Below, piece after piece: positions 8,024-14,478 of a stretch of DNA of 14,940 nucleotides; the stretch's first letter is position 1, and each line of letters begins with the position of its first letter. The DNA lies in the NCBI GenBank assembly GCA_965365465.1, contig CBDUBU010000072.1, positions 1-14,940 on the forward strand, written 5' to 3'. The stretch is from CBDUBU01 sp965365465. GTDB taxonomy: Bacteria > Bacteroidota > Rhodothermia > Rhodothermales > DASSAV01. Made by a program: the position numbers and the translations under genes. The notes under the pieces were generated by a model. It was not told the DNA's origin and made no database searches. It saw nothing but the letters and a program-made list of their open reading frames with translations.

Positions 8024-9565
8024 ATGGGCAAAGGGCGAGAAGCTGTGCGAGCGCTGTTGCGCGTCCGGGGACTTTATAAAAGCTACGCAGCGCCGGTTCT
8101 GAAGGATGTTGATCTGGAGGTCTTGTCCGGAGAAGTCCATGCGCTTGTAGGTGCCAACGGCGCAGGCAAATCAACCCTGGCGCGAATCATTTGCGGTCTG
8201 ACAGCCCTGGATGGCGGCCAGATGACGCTGGAGGGGCAAGCGTACCGGCCGCGCACAAAAACAGAGGCAGAGGCGCACGGGGTGCAGATGGTGATGCAGG
8301 AGTTGAATCTGGTCGGCACTCTCAGTATTGCAGAAAACCTTTTCCTCAACCGGCTTCCGCATCGTCTGGGTTTCCTTGATTATCGCCGCTTGCACGCGCA
8401 GGCGCGGGAGGCGCTGGCTGCTGTGGGCCTGGAAGACCTCGACCCGGCGCTGCCTGTCCGTTCGATCGGGGTCGGGCATCAGCAGCTCATTGAGATCGCG
8501 GCAGCCCTGGCTCGACCCTGCCGTTTGCTCATCCTTGATGAGCCGACGGCGGCCCTTACCAATCCTGAGATCGACTTGCTCTTTCAGCATGTCCGGCGGC
8601 TGAAGGCCGGAGGGGTAGGGATCATCTATATCAGCCACAGGATGGAGGAAATCCTCACGGTTTGCGACCGGGTGACGGTTTTGCGGGATGGGAGTGTTGT
8701 GGATACGCGCCTCACGCAGGGACTTTCCGTAGATGAAATCGTGCAGCGCATGGTAGGGCGAGACAGGGCTGAAGCAGTGGAGCAGGGTAAAAGGAAGCCC
8801 GGATCGGTGGCGTTGCGCGTGGAGGGGCTTTATCGAGGAGATCTCGTGCGCGATGTGAGCTTTGATGTACACCAGGGTGAGATTCTGGGACTGGCCGGGC
8901 TGGTCGGTTCCGGAAGGACCGAAACGCTTCGGACCATTTTTGGAGCCGATAAAGCGGAAGCAGGGATTGTCCGCCGGGGCGCGGATGCGCCGCCGTTGCA
9001 CTTCAGGCAACCGGGCGATGCCGTACGCGCCGGGATCGGGATGGTCCCGGAAGATCGTAAGCAGCATGGCCTGTTGCTTCCCTTATCCATCGGGATCAAT
9101 ACCACGCTCTCCCGCCTCCAGTTGGTTTCGCGCTCCGGAGGATGGATCGACAAAGCGCGTGAGCACGCAACGGCAACCCGCCTTAATGACCAACTGGCAG
9201 TTCACCGCCTGTCCGTCAGACAGCCGGTTCAGGAACTAAGCGGCGGCAATCAGCAGAAGGTCGTGCTTGCCCGCTGGCTGCTGCGCGACTGCGACGTGCT
9301 GCTCTTTGATGAACCCACACGTGGCATTGACGTGGAGGCCAGGCAAACCGTGTATCAACTGCTGAATGAACTTGCCTTACAGGGAAAAGCCATCGTGGTT
9401 GTTTCCAGCGAATTGCGTGAGTTGATGGCGATTTGCGACCGGATTGCAGTTCTCTCCGCAGGCCGGCTGGCAGCTACTTTCTCGCGGGATGAATGGACGG
9501 AGGAGGGCATTATGGCGGCTTCCTTCAGCGGATACCTCAGCGCTGCGGACAAAATACATACATGA
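8024..9565 (+). CDS. Sugar ABC importer, double ATP-binding protein (RbsA-type, CUT2)
   Basis: A 513-residue ATPase with two nucleotide-binding domains, the hallmark of CUT2 importers. Domain 1: Walker A GANGAGKST (43-51), a degenerate signature SIGVGHQQ (147-154), Walker B LLILDEPTAAL (168-178) and the switch His in ISHRMEE. Domain 2: a Walker A lacking the lysine (GLVGSGRTE, 292-300), signature LSGGNQQK (405-412) and Walker B VLLFDEPTRG (425-434). The lysine-less second Walker A is normal in RbsA/MglA/XylG proteins. The start is at ATG 8024, 8 nt after the previous stop; a GTG at 8045 is a possible alternative that would remove seven residues. It energises uptake of the sugar bound by the preceding lipoprotein. 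Confidence 0.94.
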   Translation: MGKGREAVRALLRVRGLYKSYAAPVLKDVDLEVLSGEVHALVGANGAGKSTLARIICGLTALDGGQMTLEGQAYRPRTKTEAEAHGVQMVMQELNLVGTLSIAENLFLNRLPHRLGFLDYRRLHAQAREALAAVGLEDLDPALPVRSIGVGHQQLIEIAAALARPCRLLILDEPTAALTNPEIDLLFQHVRRLKAGGVGIIYISHRMEEILTVCDRVTVLRDGSVVDTRLTQGLSVDEIVQRMVGRDRAEAVEQGKRKPGSVALRVEGLYRGDLVRDVSFDVHQGEILGLAGLVGSGRTETLRTIFGADKAEAGIVRRGADAPPLHFRQPGDAVRAGIGMVPEDRKQHGLLLPLSIGINTTLSRLQLVSRSGGWIDKAREHATATRLNDQLAVHRLSVRQPVQELSGGNQQKVVLARWLLRDCDVLLFDEPTRGIDVEARQTVYQLLNELALQGKAIVVVSSELRELMAICDRIAVLSAGRLAATFSRDEWTEEGIMAASFSGYLSAADKIHT

Positions 9566-9566
9566 T

Positions 9567-10571
9567 ATGCAGCATGGTAAAGACATAGTCTCTCCGACCG
9601 GAACCACTGTTTCCCACAGAAGCCGAAAGCGCCTCACCGAGTATGTCGGCATGATAGCAGTGCTTGCGCTGCTCGTGCTGCTCTTTTCGCTGCTCAGCGA
9701 GCACTTTTTCTCACGCACCACTTTCACGATGCTGGCGAACCAGATCCCGGCGTTAACCGTGATTGCCGTCGGTATGACTTACGTGCTGGTTATTGCAGGG
9801 ATTGACCTCTCTGTAGGTTCTGTGCTGGCGTTGAGCGCGGGGCTGCTGGGAATGGCGCTCACGGCATGGGACTGGCCGCTGGCGCCCGGCATTGCGGTAT
9901 GCCTGGGCATGGGCCTTGCAGCGGGCCTCGTCAATGGATTCATTACCGTGCGATGGGCCATACCGTCTTTTATCGTCACCCTCGGTATGCTGGAGATCGC
10001 CCGCGGCGGCGCTTATCTCGTCACGGATTCGCGTTCGCTCTTCATCGGCTCCGTTGTGTCGCCAATCGGAGCGCCGGTTGCAGGCATCGGTCTGTCGCCG
10101 GCTTTTTTCCTGGCGCTGCTGGTGGTCTTAATCGGGCAGGTTGTCCTGACACGCACCGTCTTCGGGCGGTGCATGATCGGCATAGGGACCAACGAAGAGG
10201 CAGTGCGGCTGGCTGGAATAGATCCGCGTCCCGTCAAGGTGGCGGTGTTTGCCATCGCAGGATTGCTCGCGGGGTTAGGGGGCCTTTTTCACGTCGCTTA
10301 TCTGGAGTCTGCCGATCCCAATGCCGGAATCGGGCTGGAACTGTCGGCGATCGCTGCGGTGGTTATTGGCGGGACAAGTCTTATGGGTGGGCGTGGCTCG
10401 GTCGTAAACAGCTTTTTCGGGGTCCTGATCATTGCCGTACTCCAGACCGGCCTGGCGCAAATCGGCGCCACAGAGCCGACCAAGCGCATCGTGACCGGGG
10501 CTGTCATCATCGCCGCCGTGATCGTGGATGTGTACCGGCATCGATTCTCGCGGCGGCGGGTCACCGCGTGA
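9567..10571 (+). CDS. Sugar ABC importer, permease (RbsC-type, CUT2)
   Basis: A 334-residue inner-membrane permease of the BPD_transp_2 family, with about 8-10 hydrophobic segments. Landmarks are the first membrane helix (VGMIAVLALLVLLFSLL), VGMTYVLVIAGIDLSVGSVLAL (the family's GIDLSVGS motif), the cytoplasmic coupling segment FGRCMIGIGTNEEAVRLAGI, and GGTSLMGGRGSVVNSFFGVLII near the end. The frame is open further upstream, but the ATG at 9567 is chosen because it comes one nucleotide after the ATPase stop and begins a normal-length RbsC. The extra upstream residues overlap the ATPase and look like shadow coding. No Shine-Dalgarno is evident, which fits translational coupling. A basic tail (YRHRFSRRR) ends it. 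A single permease gene implies a homodimer. Confidence 0.93.
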   Translation: MQHGKDIVSPTGTTVSHRSRKRLTEYVGMIAVLALLVLLFSLLSEHFFSRTTFTMLANQIPALTVIAVGMTYVLVIAGIDLSVGSVLALSAGLLGMALTAWDWPLAPGIAVCLGMGLAAGLVNGFITVRWAIPSFIVTLGMLEIARGGAYLVTDSRSLFIGSVVSPIGAPVAGIGLSPAFFLALLVVLIGQVVLTRTVFGRCMIGIGTNEEAVRLAGIDPRPVKVAVFAIAGLLAGLGGLFHVAYLESADPNAGIGLELSAIAAVVIGGTSLMGGRGSVVNSFFGVLIIAVLQTGLAQIGATEPTKRIVTGAVIIAAVIVDVYRHRFSRRRVTA

Positions 10572-10595
10572 TTGCCCGGCGCAACAAAGTGCCAG

Positions 10596-10624
10596 CGCTG
10601 ATCCTTGAGGGAGGAAGCGTTTTT
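10596..10624 (+). terminator. Possible weak terminator of the ABC operon
   Basis: CGCT (10596-10599) and CCT pair with AGG and AGCG (10616-10619) around an internal mismatch, followed by five T (10620-10624), starting 25 nt past the permease stop. The stem is short, so this is a weak call next to the much stronger hairpin at 10659. Confidence 0.3.
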
Positions 10625-10653
10625 CTATGGCTTGCGCCTTTTAAAGACAGGGA

Positions 10654-10693
10654 GAGAAAAGCAGGCAGATGCGTTCACCGCATCTGCCTGCTT
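10654..10693 (-). terminator. Strong intrinsic terminator of the oxidoreductase gene, possibly bidirectional
   Basis: A perfect 15-bp stem: AAGCAGGCAGATGCG (10659-10673), loop TTCAC, and its exact complement (10679-10693). On the minus strand the stem runs into TTTTCTCTC, giving a fair T-tract 60 bp past the oxidoreductase stop. It lies between convergent genes, so it may also stop readthrough from the ABC operon. Confidence 0.75.
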
Positions 10694-10753
10694 GCGCAAA
10701 GCGCTCCTCTTTATGTTCCGGTAGAAGGAAATGAACAGCCCGGTAGGCATCGA

Positions 10754-12097
10754 CTAGAGCGACCATCCCTCGCGGTAGGCTGGGCTGACGTACTGATTGG
10801 CTTCCGCTACGTTGGTCACCCGCATGTCATCGGAGTTCCATTCGACCTTCTCACCTGCCCATAGCGCAACCAAGCCCAACAGCATCGTTTCGGTCAGCGG
10901 CCCGGCATACTCGAAGGGGCAGACCGTCTTTTCCTGGCCTTTCGCTGCCCGCACCCAGTTTAGTTCATGCCCGCCCTGGTGCCCTCCGGATACTCGTTCG
11001 AGCATCTTTGGGGGATCGCCTGTTTCTTGAGCAAGCGATTCCGGCAGCAGGCGCGGGTTCAGCCCATAGGTCTCGTGGATAAGCTTGCCTTTCTCGCCGA
11101 TGTAGATCACGCCGCCTTCAGGATGCATTTTGAAATCTTCCGGAAGTTCGACCGGCCGGGAGGGAGCCATTCCGCCATCATACCAGGTCAGCCGTACCGG
11201 CGGCATGTCTTCACGAGCCGGGAAGTCATACCAGCTCATGGTGGCGTGCGGATAGGATTGTTTGTTGAAAGGCGTAGACACCGTTTCTACGCTTGTCGGA
11301 GCTTGCAGCTTCAAGGCCCAGAAGGGATGGTCGATCAGGTGTGCGCCCATGTCCCCCAGAGCGCCCGTGCCCCAGTCCACCCAGCCCCGCCAATCATGCG
11401 GATGGTACGCAGGATGGTATGGGCGGTAGGCAGTCGGGCCGAGCCACAGATCCCAGGCCAGGGTGTCGGGGATGCTTGCCTCGCCTTCAGGTCGTTCAAT
11501 GCCCTGAGGCCAGTACCCGATCGGGCGGTTCGTCCATACATGCACCTCGCGCACAGGGCCGATGGCTCCGTTCCAGATCCATTCGTTGACCTTGCGGGCG
11601 TCGTCGCTGGAGTGACCCTGATTGCCCATCTGAGTAGCAACGCCCGTCTCGCGTGCTTTCTTGGCAAGGGCGCGTGCTTCGTGGATGGACCGTGTGAGGG
11701 GCTTCTGGACATAGACATGCTTGCCGAGATCCATCGCTGCCGTGGCGATCACCGCGTGGGTATGGTCGGCAGTTGCAATGATGACGGCATCGATATCTTT
11801 CTGCTGGTCCAGCATCACGCGGTAGTCTTTATAGGTCTTCGCGTCGGGATACTTCTGGAAAGTTTTGGCCGCATAGTCAAAATCAACGTCGCACAGGGCA
11901 ACGATGTTTTCGCTGGCAACGTTGGCGACGTTGTTCCGGCCCATACCACCCACCCCGACACCCGCAACGTTCAGTTTGTCGCTGGGAGCAGTGTACCCGA
12001 CGCCGCCGAGCACATGGCGAGGCAGAACGGTTGCCGCAAAGGTGGAGGCGGCAGCGGCGCTGACGAATGAACGGCGTGTAATGTTTTGCTGTGCCAT
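10754..12097 (-). CDS. Tat-exported Gfo/Idh/MocA-family oxidoreductase
   Basis: A 447-residue NAD(P)-dependent oxidoreductase. The start at 12097 is chosen over an upstream ATG at 12112 because GAGGAG sits 7 nt before it and the product then begins with a compact twin-arginine signal (NITRRSFVSAAAASTFAATVLP, RR at 8-9). This implies export with bound cofactor. The Rossmann motif is GVGVGGMG (46-53), followed by ALCDVD (68-73) and ATADHTH (109-114). The usual EKP catalytic motif reads QKP (131-133, K132), as in the Tat-dependent subfamily (YVQKPLT). Later family landmarks include GNQGHSS and GALGDMGAHLIDHPFWAL (245-262). Relatives oxidise sugar or cyclitol hydroxyls, and some belong to 3-keto-glycoside pathways; the substrate is unknown. 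It is divergent from the second isomerase-like gene and convergent with the ABC operon. Confidence 0.9.
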   Translation of the reverse strand: MAQQNITRRSFVSAAAASTFAATVLPRHVLGGVGYTAPSDKLNVAGVGVGGMGRNNVANVASENIVALCDVDFDYAAKTFQKYPDAKTYKDYRVMLDQQKDIDAVIIATADHTHAVIATAAMDLGKHVYVQKPLTRSIHEARALAKKARETGVATQMGNQGHSSDDARKVNEWIWNGAIGPVREVHVWTNRPIGYWPQGIERPEGEASIPDTLAWDLWLGPTAYRPYHPAYHPHDWRGWVDWGTGALGDMGAHLIDHPFWALKLQAPTSVETVSTPFNKQSYPHATMSWYDFPAREDMPPVRLTWYDGGMAPSRPVELPEDFKMHPEGGVIYIGEKGKLIHETYGLNPRLLPESLAQETGDPPKMLERVSGGHQGGHELNWVRAAKGQEKTVCPFEYAGPLTETMLLGLVALWAGEKVEWNSDDMRVTNVAEANQYVSPAYREGWSL

Positions 12098-12380
12098 CAG
12101 GTAGCTCCTCAAGTGATCAGGGTTTTGTGGCTTGCGTACAAAGGCTGCCCGAAAAGTTTATCGACGGGTGGAGGGACAGTAATTTTCTTCCATGGAGACG
12201 GATGGTTGAACGACACAACGCACCGCTGCCCGGTAGCCTTTCCATAAGGTGGTTTTAATCTAAGAAAACAAAAGGCATAGAAAAACATCCTTGATTTTTG
12301 AACTGCAAATCCAGGCTGCATTTCACGGCACTGATCGATTGGTTATTTCCTTTCATGCTGTGCTTCTTACCTTATTTGTG

Positions 12381-12408
12381 TTGCTTGCTCAGAAAGAGAC
12401 AGTAAATT
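12381..12408 (+). promoter_or_regulatory. Predicted promoter of the second isomerase-like gene
   Basis: TTGCTT (12381-12386) and TAAATT (12403-12408) are 16 bp apart. This places transcription start near 12415 and predicts a leader of about 128 nt before the ATG at 12543, beginning just before the inverted-repeat element. Confidence 0.45.
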
Positions 12409-12427
12409 AGGATCGCTTTCGGTCAAG

Positions 12428-12508
12428 AGCAGGGATCGCTCGGCAGAGGAGGTCTCTTGCCTCCTTTCGTCCTCTGCAAGCGCTTTCCGGCCTGGAGAGA
12501 TCCCTGCT
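12428..12508 (+). promoter_or_regulatory. Nested inverted-repeat leader element (candidate cis-regulatory RNA)
   Basis: An outer perfect 10-bp repeat AGCAGGGATC (12428-12437) / GATCCCTGCT (12499-12508) encloses a perfect 8-bp repeat GCAGAGGA (12443-12450) / TCCTCTGC (12470-12477). A competing hairpin AGGAGG (12447-12452) / CCTCCT (12460-12465) shares bases with the inner left arm, so the two inner forms are mutually exclusive. The arrangement (closing stem, enclosed switching hairpins) sits near the predicted 5' end of the transcript. I do not recognise a known riboswitch class. Protein operators could also explain the repeats. Confidence 0.5.
12475..12488. promoter_or_regulatory. LacI-family-type operator
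   Basis: TGCAAGCGCTTTCC matches 9 of the 10 fixed positions of the general LacI/CcpA-family operator TGNAANCGNTTNCA, with the AAGCGCTT core intact. It lies about 60 bp downstream of the predicted transcription start, overlaps the inner repeat arm, and is 54 bp before the start codon, a position suited to roadblock repression. No LacI-family gene is in the window. Confidence 0.5.
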
Positions 12509-12542
12509 TCGTAATTATAAAACCGCAACCCTCAGAAGTTAT

Positions 12543-14237
12543 ATGGCCAACCCCTCTGATCTCAACCGCTACGCTTCCGGCGCTCGCGCCGAGGCTGACT
12601 CTGTCGTTCTGGTTGCCAGCGGCGACCTGCGTCTCTCGGCAAACCAGATGTGCTGGCCGGAGCAAGCACGCGTCGAGAAGTTGCTTCAGGACCGCCTCGA
12701 TCAGGATGGGTTTCGTCTCGTGCGCGCCCACCAGTACGATCCTCTCAAGCAGCACGGCTTCATCGACTCTCAGCGCATGGGGATGGAAGTTTTCAAAGAC
12801 ATCGATCCCCATGCCCGGCTGATCGTGCTCTGCACGGCCTGGCAATACAGCCATCACGTGCTGGCTGGACTGACAACGCACAAAGGCCCGATCCTGACGC
12901 TGGCTAATTGGAGCGGCGCCTGGCCCGGTCTGGTGGGACTGCTCAACCTCAACGGCTCACTCACCAAAGCCGGAGTTGGTTACAGCACGCTCTGGAGCGA
13001 ACGCTTTGAGGATGCCTTCTTCAGGCAGGGTCTGCGCCATTGGTTGGAAAAAGGCTACATCGAGCGTGACGAACAGCACGTGCGCCCGCTGTCTGGCCTG
13101 CGGGTCCCGGAAGAAGAGGCGCATCTGGGGGGCCGGCTCGGCGCGCAGTTGGGGCGGGAAAAGGCGATCCTCGGCGTTTTTGACGAAGGCTGCATGGGCA
13201 TGTATAACGCCATCGTGCCGGACGAACTGCTCCACCGGACGGGAATCTTCAAGGAGCGTCTCAGCCAGAGCGCGCTCTACTATGAGGCTGCACAGGCAAG
13301 TGAGGAAGAGGCTGAGAGGTGCTATCAGTGGCTGCTGGACAGGGGCATGACGTTCTGCCTGGGCAAGGACCCGGAAACGGAATTGACCAGAGATCAGGTG
13401 CTCTGGCAGTTGCGGACCTACGTGGCGGCGGTGCGCATTGCAGACGATTTCGGCTGTGACGCGGTCGGGATTCAGTACCAACAGGGGCTGAAGGACCTGT
13501 TGCCCGCTTCTGATCTTGCCGAAGGGTTGTTGAATAACCGGGAGCGACCACCGGTCTACAGCCGTGACGGCAAGCGGGAACTCTATGCCGGGCAGGCGCT
13601 TCCGCACTTCAATGAAGTGGATGAGTGCGCTGGAGTCGATGCGCTGGCAACCAACCGGCTATGGAAGGCGCTGGGGTTTGCGCCGGAGACGACGTTGCAT
13701 GACCTGCGCTGGGGCGAGGCATATGAGGGTGAGTTTGTCTGGACACTGGAGATCTCCGGCGCCGTGCCGCCCGCGCACTTGGAGGGCGGCTATACCGGAG
13801 CGCGGAGCGAGCGGCAGCCGGCGATGTACTTTCGGCTGGGGGGAGGCACGATCAAGGGAGTCTCCCGTCCCGGAGAGGTAGTCTGGAGCCGCGTCTATGT
13901 CGAAGAGGGCCGGCTCAAGGCAGACCTGGGGCGTGCGCGGGCGTTGGCGCTTCCGGAGGAGGAAACGGAGCGGCGCTGGCAGGCAACGACCTCGCAGTGG
14001 CCGATTATGCACGCTGTGTTGCTGGGCATCAGCCGGGATCAGATGATGAGCCGGCACAAGAGCAACCATATTCAGGTAGCTTATGCGCCGGACGCGGCAG
14101 GGGCGCAACGGGCGCTGGCGGCAAAGGCAGCGATGTTTGAGGCAATGGGCATCGAGGTGTTCATCTGCGGAACGGAAACGGGGTTGGAGGAAAAGCGCTT
14201 GACTGAAACACCAGCTTCTTCCTCTGTCAGCCGATGA
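12543..14237 (+). CDS. L-fucose isomerase-like protein, second paralogous type, substrate unknown
   Basis: A 564-residue cytoplasmic protein resembling the L-fucose isomerase-like group (COG2407 type), but of a lineage clearly different from the 5521 gene. The N-terminal alpha/beta half includes VVLVASGDLRLSANQMCWP (21-39), LTLANWSGAWPGLVGLLNLNG (118-138), and GVFDEGCMGMYNAIVPD (211-227). The C-terminal half has FNEVDECAGVDALATNRLW (356-374), TLHDLRWGEAY (384-394), FRLGGGTIKGVSRPGEVVWSR with RV before and after, ERRWQATTSQWPIMHAVLLG (476-495) and RHKSNHIQVAYAPD (504-517). The conserved Asp/Glu/His cluster suggests metal-dependent sugar chemistry; I cannot assign individual ligands. Relatives are known to me mainly as uncharacterised. 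No good Shine-Dalgarno is seen (AGAAG only). It has its own promoter, structured leader and LacI-type operator. Confidence 0.68.
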   Translation: MANPSDLNRYASGARAEADSVVLVASGDLRLSANQMCWPEQARVEKLLQDRLDQDGFRLVRAHQYDPLKQHGFIDSQRMGMEVFKDIDPHARLIVLCTAWQYSHHVLAGLTTHKGPILTLANWSGAWPGLVGLLNLNGSLTKAGVGYSTLWSERFEDAFFRQGLRHWLEKGYIERDEQHVRPLSGLRVPEEEAHLGGRLGAQLGREKAILGVFDEGCMGMYNAIVPDELLHRTGIFKERLSQSALYYEAAQASEEEAERCYQWLLDRGMTFCLGKDPETELTRDQVLWQLRTYVAAVRIADDFGCDAVGIQYQQGLKDLLPASDLAEGLLNNRERPPVYSRDGKRELYAGQALPHFNEVDECAGVDALATNRLWKALGFAPETTLHDLRWGEAYEGEFVWTLEISGAVPPAHLEGGYTGARSERQPAMYFRLGGGTIKGVSRPGEVVWSRVYVEEGRLKADLGRARALALPEEETERRWQATTSQWPIMHAVLLGISRDQMMSRHKSNHIQVAYAPDAAGAQRALAAKAAMFEAMGIEVFICGTETGLEEKRLTETPASSSVSR

Positions 14238-14478
14238 TATGCTTATGCTCTGTAGCCTCGATGGGTGCGATGCCCCCTTTTGCCTCTCGCAGAACAGGAT
14301 GAATGTGGAAATTGCAGTTCCGTCAGTGACGGCGCCTGCCTGCATGATTATTGCGCTGCGCTCCGGGTATGCATTACAGATCGAAAAAGCTTTCAACTTG
14401 CCGTCATCTTTTTTATTCTAACCTCTGGCTCTTCTGGAATCGCTGCCAGTTCTTCTACTCGTAACCGAGGATACCACC
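14238..14478. other. Intergenic region before the DUF1080 gene
   Basis: 241 bp without a convincing gene. It has a weak hairpin GGGTG/TGCCC followed by CCTTTT (14261-14280) that could terminate the isomerase-like gene, the CGTCA-G-TGACG palindrome, and a T-rich tract (14407-14419) near a possible promoter that I cannot define. Confidence 0.5.
14320..14332. promoter_or_regulatory. CCGTCA-G-TGACGG palindrome, candidate operator
   Basis: A perfect 6-bp-arm palindrome with a single central base, 147 bp before the DUF1080 start. A half-site CCGTCAT follows at 14401-14407. It repeats the core found before the GH51 gene at 3473-3483, also there followed by a CCGTCAT half-site. Confidence 0.4.

Larger units (their letters stand above)
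12098..12542. other. Divergent regulatory region between the oxidoreductase and the second isomerase-like gene
   Basis: 445 bp without a convincing gene. The left half (12113-12360) has no feature I can name; a 70-codon minus-strand frame across it shows no recognisable motif. The right half holds a promoter facing right and a structured 5' leader with nested inverted repeats and a LacI-type operator, described separately. Confidence 0.6.

Noticed and set aside
6996..8174. 392-codon minus-strand frame across the binding-protein gene
   Set aside because: It crosses two operon junctions and opposes a clear lipoprotein binding protein; no domain is recognisable.
8894..8926. Second Walker A of the ABC ATPase lacks its lysine (GSGRTE)
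   Set aside because: This is the normal state in RbsA/MglA/XylG-type double ATPases, not a defect.
9444..9566. Upstream extension of the permease by 41 codons
   Set aside because: The extension lies inside the ATPase gene and is not permease-like. The ATG at 9567, one base after the ATPase stop, gives a normal RbsC length.
11700..11706. QKP instead of EKP in the oxidoreductase
   Set aside because: The QKP form with retained lysine is common in the Tat-exported subfamily, so it is not a sign of inactivation.
12109..12321. Possible 70-residue small protein before the oxidoreductase
   Set aside because: No motif, no clear ribosome-binding sequence, and its stop overlaps the oxidoreductase ribosome-binding site. 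Possible but unsupported.
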